Shown here piece after piece: positions 56,166 through 64,000 of a DNA stretch of 64,000 nucleotides. Source of the stretch: Locusta migratoria (taxonomy: Eukaryota > Arthropoda > Insecta > Orthoptera > Acrididae); the NCBI GenBank assembly GCA_026315105.1, contig CM048747.1:280431654-280495653 (forward strand), written 5' to 3'. The stretch's first letter is position 1, and each line of letters begins with the position of its first letter. The notes beneath the pieces are model-generated. The model did not search any database. It worked only from the letters and a program-made list of their open reading frames with translations, and had not been told where the DNA came from. A program made the position numbers and the translations under genes.

Positions 56166-57038
56166 ATACATTACTAGACTGGCAAACCTGCCTCTATGAC
56201 TGACGTTTGATGCCGCCATCTTGCCTCACCTAACGTCAAAAAGTTTCCGTGCGGTACTACTATGATCTTCTGACACGATATGGCGTTGTAAGCTTTACTA
56301 GTTGGTTTGGACATGAATTGCATTTGAGCTAACACTTCCGCAATTCTGAATCGTGTTATGAGAAGAACATGTTATATACGGTTAAACATTAACATCTAGG
56401 CAAAGACTTTCTACCATTTTGTTGTGTTGCCAACATAATCATGAAAGATCGGCGGGATGATAGGTAAAATATTACCGTTACGTACATTTAAAGTAGAAGT
56501 AGTTATTTGAAAAACACTAACAAGAATAAAGCTATGTGTTATCTACGACAAATAACACATTTATAACTGTCATACTATTAAAAGAAAAAACGAAGTTGAT
56601 CGAAACTGGAAACAGATTAATGAAAACAGGAAACGCGACTCATTAGTGTGTGCGTTAAAGCAGACTATAGATTTCGTAAGAACTCTCAAAAGAATAAGGG
56701 CACACTTTTATAATGACCATACTACAGAAAGAAAATCCGAAGCTGAATGAAATTGGTAACAGATTAATAATAACAGCAAATCAATGCAACTCATTACTGT
56801 TTGTGTTGAAGCTTACTCAAGCTTAAAAAATTTCAGCCATATACAAAACACGGATTTCCTACATGTCAAAACTCTAAAGACAGCATAGTTACGTCAGTTC
56901 ATCCGTATTTTTACTGTTGTTTTCTGTAATAACTCGCACGACTGCTCGCACGTTATAGTATAGAAATTCGGCGGCGAGACTTCACTGACACCAGTGATAC
57001 TGTATACGGCATTGCCAGTCTAGTAATGTATGTCTGTG
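56159..57038. mobile_element. 880-bp MITE with perfect 27-bp TIRs
   Basis: CACAGACATACATTACTAGA (56159, TIR to 56185) is matched perfectly by the inverse at 57012-57038. Flanks GGTCGAAG and AGTCGAAA agree at six central positions of eight, consistent with a worn hAT-type 8-bp duplication. There is no domain in the interior, where two related blocks (GAAACTGGAAACAGATTAAT and GAAATTGGTAACAGATTAAT) form an internal repeat. Confidence 0.8.
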
Positions 57039-57177
57039 AGTCGAAAGAATGTGTAGACACGCTGCAGTTTTAGCACGGTCTAACATATATCTTAGACTGT
57101 AGACAGTGGCGTTGCTACTACACCAAGGGCCCCGGGTGAAAAATGACGTTGGGGCCCTCTCTAAACTAAAACTATAC

Positions 57178-58259
57178 CACAGGCGCCGACTTTTGAAAAT
57201 CTTGGGGTATGCTCAGTGGCGTTTCCAATAGGGGGAGGTGGTTGCCGGTCTGCAGCCACCCCCCCCCCCTGACAGGTATTTCTAAAAAAAATCTTAATGT
57301 TTATTTCCCAATTCCATGTAAAAAGGTAAAGTAATAATTTTGTTTTATTTTAGTAGTATTTCTTCCTTTTTGCTTCATCTGGTGTTAATTTAGGACCATT
57401 TTAATCTCTGAAAGGAGAAAAGTAATTTTTTAATACACAGGAAAGAAATTAACAGCCATTGATTTCAATTTCACGTTTCAGAACTACTGGGCGGGTTTTG
57501 CGACCATTTGAACCTGTTTTCCCGTAGTAGTAACTACTAAAATAATTCTCAGAGTTTTCGTCTTCTGAGACATGCGTATCAGATAATGATGTGCCTGTAT
57601 TATGAATACTGTGTTCACTAACGCAAACACTTATATCAGATCGTCTTCTTGGCTTCATTCTTCTGCAAATTTATTTTCTATTCAGCATTATCAAAATAGT
57701 CCATAAACACTTCTGCTGTCATACCATGTCTGTCGTTACTAATAGGTTCACAACCCATTGTTACTTCACACAACAATTCAGTAAGCAGTATGAAAAATGA
57801 CACGACTTACACTAACACGATTCCTTGAAGGCAATTGACTTCTAAGAGAATACATAAACGTTAAATTAGTAGTATACACATTTTCAAACCCACTTCATTT
57901 CTAGTTATTTAATATAACAATTAAAGGTTACCGCCTTCAGTTTACGATATTGAACTAACAAGCAGCATTCCATTAACATTCTGACTATTTAGAAAATGAT
58001 CACTTCACTCACATGTCAACATGAATTTTAATGCCTAAGAATTCAATTACCTGTTTGTTTTAGATAATCTTTTTACAGCGGTGTATTACAAAAGCCAGCC
58101 ACCCATCAATGAAATGAGAGAGTGAATTTAATTACAATTAAGAAATATAATGTAAAGAAAAAAATAATACCAAAATTTTCAGTGGGGTATGCCGAGCATA
58201 ACCACTCAAATTTTGGGGTATGCTTGAGCGACCGAACATACCCGTAATCGGCGCCTATG
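57178..58259 (-). mobile_element. Non-autonomous hAT element with perfect 8-bp duplication
   Basis: The ends CACAGGCGCCGACTTTTG and, inverted, CATAGGCGCCGATTACGG are flanked by identical AACTATAC (57170-57177 and 58260-58267). GGGGTATGCT motifs occur near both ends. The 1.08-kb interior has one minus-strand frame of 69 codons (57658-57449), rich in serine and arginine. It might be the N-terminal stub of a lost transposase, but no domain is recognised. Confidence 0.9.
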
Positions 58260-58378
58260 AACTATACACATGCAATACTACTTCGCCAGGTCCTTAACGC
58301 TTACTGGAAGACATAATAAGGCAAACCTAAATACTCTTAAGATAATTACTGTCACGCAGCAGACAATATTTAATCGTA

Positions 58379-58575
58379 CTCGCCGCGGTGGAGTAGCCGA
58401 GCGGTCTAAAGCGTCTCGCTGCGGATCGCGTGGTTGCTCGCCGTGGAGGTTCGAGTCCTCCCTGGGGCATGAGTGTGTGTGTTGTCCTTAGGTTAGTTTA
58501 CCTAGGTTTAAGCAGTTTGTAAGCTACGGACTGATGACCACGCAGTTTGGTCCGATAGATTTACAAACATTTTTA
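58379..58575 (+). repeat. tRNA-derived SINE, second family
   Basis: CCGCGGTGGAGTAGCCGAGC (box A) and GGTTCGAGTCCTCC (box B) lead to GGGGCATGAGTGTGTGTG and the tail ACGGACTGATGACC to TTTACAAACATTTT. This is the same family as 49048-49243, in the other orientation. Confidence 0.92.
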
Positions 58576-58595
58576 TAATCGTACTCTCTAATATA

Positions 58596-59305
58596 CGAGG
58601 CGCGTTCAGAATGTAAGTTCCGTTTGGTAATAAAATGAAATTGTACACAGATACAGAAAAAAAATTTATTGCACAAAATTCTAAAACTCTTAAACTACTT
58701 TTCCACATAATTGCCGAAATTTTGTAGGTACTTGTCATAGCGTGCCACAAGTTTTTGCATGCATCCTTCACAGAAGGTTGCCGCCTGTGAATTCAACCAT
58801 GTGGTAACAGCTCTTTATCATCGTTGAAGTGTTGACAACCAAGGACAGATTTTAGGTGTAAGAAGAGATTAAAGTCGCCAGGAGAGAGGTCCGAGCTGTA
58901 TGGAGGATGATCAAACAGGACCCATTGAAATTTCCGTAAAAATTGTCTGGTCACATTCGGTGTGTGAGGTCAGGCATTATCGTGAAAAAAAAAAAAAAAA
59001 AAAAAAATCTTTTGACAGTAATCCTCTTCTTACACCTAAAATCTGTCCTTGGTGGACAACACTTCAACGATGATGACGAGCTGAAAGATCATGTTACCAC
59101 ATGGTTGAATACACAGGCGGCAACATTCTATGAAAAAGGCACACAAAACCTTGTGCCATGCTATAACAATTGCCTACAAAATTTTGGAAGCTATGTAGAA
59201 AAGTAGTTTAACAGTTGTAGATTTTTGTACAATCAATATTTTTTCTGTATCTGTACCAGTTCGTTTTATATAACCAAACGGAACTTACTTTCTGGACGCG
59301 CCTCG
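58596..59305. mobile_element. Palindromic mariner-like element
   Basis: The ends CGAGGCGCGTTCAGAATGTA and, inverted, CGAGGCGCGTCCAGAAAGTA are each flanked by TA (58594-58595 and 59306-59307). The right half (plus strand) encodes a mariner transposase C-terminus (GGQHFNDDDELKDHVTTWLN, then LVPCYNNCLQNFGSYVEK). The left half is the same region inverted and reaches further in, showing HPPYSSDLSPGDFNLFLHLK on the minus strand. An A run (58985-59006) marks the centre. Two 3' halves are thus joined head to head and no full transposase remains. Confidence 0.92.
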
Positions 59306-59307
59306 TA

Positions 59308-60456
59308 ATTATAACTGTGAAAGTTAATTATGCTTCCAAGCAGAAACTACGGGGTGGATTTGGGTGAAATTTTGGAGAGGGAGAGTGTTGGACCTGGGTA
59401 GGACATACAGATAAAACTACCATGGAATAGTTTTCGAAGTTGCTCCATACTAGGTGAATGAAGTCGCAGGCAGAAGCTAGTAAAAATGAAGTTTTACTCA
59501 TCCACGAAAATATGGCCTCTTGCCGCGAATAAAACCATGAACAGTGTTGTCATACACCGATAGTAATTCAGCAGGTGGCAGGGTGCACGTCTTAGCGGAC
59601 AAGCAATAACTTTTTATGTTTATATTCTGAGATGGGAATAATTTTTGGATTTCACTTCGTGCGTTTGAAGTTTGTTGGCAGTGTTCAAAACGTTAAAAGT
59701 CGAAAATCCTTCATTCAGCTAAAATATTATATACAGTAGAACGTCGATTATCCGAAGTGTAATTGGGGGATATGGATGTTCGGAAGCCGATTATTCGTAT
59801 AATTGAACTGTACACTTCTACTTGGCAATAAGAAGTACTGTGTAGTAAATGTATTTATACAGTATTTGGAGGCGCGCGATCCTTCACGTTGCGCCGAGCG
59901 GCACGCCGCAACACTTGGAAGGCGCAGCTGTTGCTGTGAACAGCTGTGATGCTGCAGCTACTTCAGTCGACTGGAGTGTGCCGTCTATTGTACTCAGCGA
60001 CTGTCGGCTTGGCCTGTCAGCAGGCCCCACTAGAAGCAATGTTCCGTCACCCTGTGGCCCGGTGCGGCTACTGTGGGAAGCTTAGTTTGACTGGCAAAAA
60101 AGCATGCCCCCCCCCTCCGACTTCAACCAATGCCTGTTCTCAGCATAGGCAACGCCACCTCCATTTATTCTAACCTCATTGTATGTTTTGATGCCAGTGG
60201 GCGGGGCCTGCCGCCATTGTAAACCCAATTCACAGTGGCAGATGGGAGCTCTGGATGAGAACAACTCTGTTTATGCGGAGAATAACAGACAACCAGTTTA
60301 CGATTTCTTTTCACTCTTGAACTTCCTGTCGTGTGCAGTCAACAGGTGTTTTAAATATACTGTGCTTACGTGAATAACATATGTCAGGAAAGCAATGTCA
60401 AAAGTTTTTCTAGTCTTGAATGCGTATTTGATTCAGTAATACGACACACATGGTTT
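59308..60456. other. Interval with one pogo/Tigger-like terminus
   Basis: CAGTAGAACGTCGATTATCC at 59734 closely resembles pogo/Tigger terminal repeats, and GATTATTCG at 59790 resembles its subterminal motif. No matching inverted end or transposase was found up to 60456, so it is an end fragment. The remainder is unassigned. Confidence 0.55.
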
Positions 60457-60930
60457 TGTGGCGGACCCGAGTGTTAAGCTATGTAAATTATATCTCTGAA
60501 CTCAACTGATAACAAGCAAGTTTGTTTTTGTGCGACATGATGCTATCCGAACATCGCTTCAGCCAACGTATGATGGGCCATATCCAGTCTCGTCTTGCAG
60601 TGACAAGCACTTTGAGGTGGAGATGCCAACAGGAAAACAAACTATTAGCATTGACAGATTGAAAGCTGCCTTTCTTATGACCGACTATTCATCGAATAAC
60701 ATGGAAGACACATCAAGAGAAACCACTCCGGACATTCTGTCACATTCCATCCCAAAGACTATCAACCTTCAGAAGTCAACAGACAGCAATCAACCCAGTG
60801 CACCTTCACCACGGGTCACCAGATCAGGTCGACAGGTCAGCTTCCCTCGAAAATACATGGACGCTGTCACTGCGGAGGGAGTGTGTGGCAGACCCGAGTG
60901 TTAAGCTATGTAAATTATATCTCTGAACTT
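60457..60930 (+). mobile_element. LTR retrotransposon scrap: LTR start, Pol C-terminus, LTR start
   Basis: TGTGGCGGACCCGAGTGTTA (60457) recurs at 60884 as TGTGGCAGACCCGAGTGTTA, and the match extends about 46 bases. Between them, frame 60530-60904 encodes YDGPYPVSSCSDKHFEVEMP and SIDRLKAAFL, then TRSGRQVSFPRKYMD, the typical end of a Ty3/gypsy integrase with its basic tail. A deletion has removed everything from inside the 5' LTR to the end of Pol. The right LTR is not delimited. Confidence 0.75.
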
Positions 60931-61129
60931 CATTCAATTTTTATTACTTCAAATGTTTTTAATTCGTTTTCTGTTCTTGTTTCTTGTCTGCAATGTTTTG
61001 AGTGACAATTAAAAGTTATAAATACATCCTTTCATTTTATGAACCTTGTACATAAACAATAACCATAGTTTCCTTGGTGTGACTAGTTTTGTATATACAT
61101 TTCGGTTATACAAGAAGAGCAATATATAA

Positions 61130-62160
61130 TACTAGCTGAAAACCCGGCGTTGTCCTGGTATTTATTTATTTATTCGAGCCTTGAGTTAGTACTATTCGTA
61201 TCCACTCTCTCTCGGTACATTTCCTTTTTTTCTACAAACATGTTACATTTATCAGAGAATATATAAGAAATAAGAAATCATACGTAAAAATGCACTCTTT
61301 TCGAAGAATCCAATCACGAAATTCAACAATAATGATAGTAATAATATCACAGAGCGATCACTTGATATTATGCGCGAAACGTCAAATCGAATTTTTACAG
61401 AGATGTATTAAAAGAAATTTCTTTACTGCTTTATTTATTCTTATATTTCCTTATTCGTATGCTTATCCTTACAGAGAAAGAGCTGAAGACATTGTAGCAC
61501 GAATAGACCAAAGATTGGTCTGCGGCATCACGTTTCCCTGTATGTAACCTCCTTGCTATAGAGTCGCAAACGTCATCGCTGGCCTTCAGTCCGAATTTTT
61601 TTTATAATTTGACGACTTTCAACCACTATATCTTCCACCCCCTTATAGTTATCGGCATGGAACTGCTGCAGAGCGAAATATTAACACACACATACACGTA
61701 GAATTTTATATACACCGATACCTTTCCATCGCAATATACTCCACCCTTTTACCATTATCAACCCTCAAGCAAATATGCAACCAATAAAACCATTTTCAAA
61801 GAGTAAATATAATTTTCAAAAAGTAATTATTGTTCCGCATTTCGTGTTATATTCTTAAAATTTCTAAATATCTATCAGATCACTATAAAACCGTGCCTAA
61901 AACATTCCTCAGGTATAAATTAGTGACTGTAAAAATATTTAAGTCTCTGCGTCTTGTCGTTCGGACGTGATAAGCGTACACCGAACAGACATTCACATTA
62001 ATATATATAGATAAATAGCTATCCGATCGCCATAAAACCGTGCCTAAAGCCTTCCCCGTGTAGACATTAGTAACTGTACAAATTTTTAGCTCTTTATGTC
62101 TTGTGGTTCAGACGTGATAAACGTATACCGAACAGACATTCACATTTATAGATATAGATG
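61130..62160. repeat. Tandem pair of ~145-bp units in unassigned repeat sequence
   Basis: ATAAAACCGTGCCTAAA with GTGATAAGCGTACACCGAAC and AGACATTCACATT (about 61885-62000) recurs about 146 bases later (62029-62145). A CTAGCTGAAAACCCGGCGTT motif at 61133, which I associate with widespread insect repeat termini, opens the region. No coding domain was found. Confidence 0.65.
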
Positions 62161-64000
62161 TAAAGGGTAATTCGTATTTTAGTTTCTATTATAATGAATC
62201 AGCATTGATAACTGATGAAACTGTAACTACGAAAATGGTGCTTGTAAGTGTAAGTGCGAGGTTGATGGTGTGCGAGCCTGTGGCAATTAGTGGAATAATA
62301 ACAGAAGGATGTAAACTATCCATTTAATGACTTAAAAGTGTACATTGGAATAGGGAGAAGGCAGTCTGAATAAGGAAAGAGGAATAGCTGCCCCTGTGGA
62401 TCACGGCCACAGGTGAAGAGAAATTAGCCGGAGCTAAAAGTCAGGACATACTATCATTACTGGTAATGATGCTTATTTGTTTCATTTTCATATATTTGTA
62501 TATTTGCAAAATGTTTTTAGTGCTCGGTTGCAAAATACTTAACATTTTCTTTCCTGCCCAGAAATATGTGGAATGAGTGGAGAGACAAGACAAGTAGGCA
62601 AATCACAATTTGTGAATTCCTTTTCCACTTATAAATAAAACGTGATTTCTTTCAACTATAGACTTCGATTATAACGATTAGTACAACTGCAAACAACAAA
62701 AGCAATAATTTTTAATCAAATGACTACATAATCAAAGCTCTAGGTGCTTGTTTAAATTTTAGTTCCGGCACTGACAGAGTTGTGTGCTCTTGTTGTCAAT
62801 TAAATGTTCGCTTTACAAAGATAATTAATTTACTGACATGACAGGGGTACATACAAGAGCCATTCAACCATAGAGCAGGAACAGCATTAATTATTTATTT
62901 CACAGTCAACACGAAAAATTATTCCTCCTCATCCTATGTGACAGAGTTTTCAGAGAACATTCAAAGGTCGTTGCCAACAGGAGCACACCATGCTACCATT
63001 GCCGTAAGTAAAAGTTTACCTTTTTTTTAAGATCACATGCCGCACTTCCATACTTAGGTTTTCGTAATGTCCAAAAAAAATCCAGTCATATTAAAGAGGC
63101 CAAATGAGTCATATTACTGGGTCAAATACGCATTAGAGACCAGAATCGAAACTGCCTTCTCTGAATGTATGCTACTCATATAATCTCTGTAATATTTAGT
63201 ACTGAAACAGCTATTATGTGCGCATGTCAGAAACTAAGAGCCTAAAACAATAACATACAATAGTCTGCTACTGTTTTGGGTCAACTAAGATGACCGACGT
63301 TGGCTTTAATTTTGCGACGTCAAGTCATTTGCCCTTCTTCTACCTCCATGTGATTCCCACATCTTCGTGTATCTCTGGAAATAATATTTATCTCTGTATT
63401 TCATATTTATTTTAGTTAAGCGAACACAGCGATTTCAAACTTCAGTTCACAACCTTTAGAGCCTCTCACTAATCGTAATCGAGGTAATCTCAAATACAAA
63501 AACAGTTTAAGACACGGTAGCGGTCATGTTTGAGAAGCGTCTAAAATTTCCTAACAAATCTCACTAAATCCCCTCCTGAAACATATATCCCTCTAAATTC
63601 CTCCTTCCCCTTAATGTTTGGAGGAAAATATCCAAGTTCTCAAAACTGGCTCCTAGCAACACCATATAAGTTTCAATAAAACGTTTTCACTCACTATTAC
63701 TAAGACGTAAAGTAAAACATGGAAACTACGACAAACAACAATCCTCAGAGAGGCATAGTGACGGCCTCAGAAGTTGCTGCTATACTCCCAGCGAGACCGA
63801 GTGGGTTCCAGCGAGCTACCAAATATGCTGTTCGCTACAATGGGCACACTGCTGAAATTATAAAATGTTACATTTACTCCGAATATCTTAAATATTATTA
63901 AAATTTCGCATAACAGAAAGAAATCAGACATACATCTCCGTATTTTAAAGGTTGTCAAATGTTAAGAATATTATATTTTATATAAAATACAATTTTAGAT
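62161..64000. other. Right-edge interval, nothing recognised
   Basis: Only short frames occur. One of 60 codons at 63719-63901 has an ordinary-looking start (METTTNNNPQRGIVTASEVA) but no recognisable domain. If tubulin transcription begins this far right, its first exon would not be distinguishable by eye. Confidence 0.4.

Noticed and set aside
26225..58475. tRNA-like box A/box B sequences as functional tRNA genes.
   Set aside because: Each is followed by a shared SINE body, occurs in several copies and has a poor anticodon stem, so they are SINE heads.
63719..63901. 60-codon plus-strand frame as a gene.
   Set aside because: No domain, no splice or promoter context, and length within chance expectation.

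Overview
The window reads as a piece of a large, repeat-rich insect genome. Orthopteran (grasshopper or locust-like) is my best guess. The guess rests on introns of 10-19 kb, tRNA-derived SINEs with GT-rich tails, a LINE 3' end of (ACA)n type and a SINE bounded by AACTTCCTGGCAGATT repeats, which I associate with acridid genomes; this is recognition from memory, not a search. There are no bacterial operons, rRNA genes or CRISPR arrays.

The only convincing host gene is a divergent alpha-tubulin on the minus strand that covers most of the window. Four coding exons are visible: 47536-47758 (residues 2-75), 36791-37092 (76-176), 17488-17727 (177-256) and 3318-3605 (257-352). All have GT/AG borders, compatible phases and no indel against standard alpha-tubulin numbering. 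The start-codon exon lies upstream of 47758 and was not found; the C-terminal exon (from residue 353) lies beyond the left edge. Introns are about 10.4, 19.1 and 13.9 kb.

The introns are filled with mobile DNA. From left to right: a Ty3/gypsy remnant (1-2.2 kb); a nearly complete Ty3/gypsy element with two LTRs and a 4-bp target duplication (4570-10298); a decayed plus-strand Ty3/gypsy (10.5-13.5 kb); non-LTR fragments (13.6-14.9 kb); a gag remnant (15-16.1 kb); a large inverted repeat joined to another Ty3/gypsy 3' half that ends in a tail-to-tail palindrome (19-22.6 kb); the 5' half of a CR1/Jockey-like LINE (22.9-24.85 kb); a 6.4-kb hAT transposon with perfect 8-bp target duplication that carries a nested PIF/Harbinger transposon, a foldback element and SINEs (25061-31477); two minus-strand CR1/Jockey-like LINE 3' halves (33.6-36.7 kb) ending about 100 bp from tubulin exon 3; and a plus-strand LINE split by an RTE LINE (37.1-39 kb).

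Right of 39 kb the sequence is mostly small DNA-transposon derivatives: foldback MITEs, non-autonomous hAT elements with 8-bp duplications, a palindromic mariner, a MYB/SANT-coding element and SINEs. A THAP-domain-like first exon at 40.38 kb, preceded by an NRF1-type palindrome, is the only other candidate for a host or domesticated gene. The last 2 kb hold nothing I recognise.
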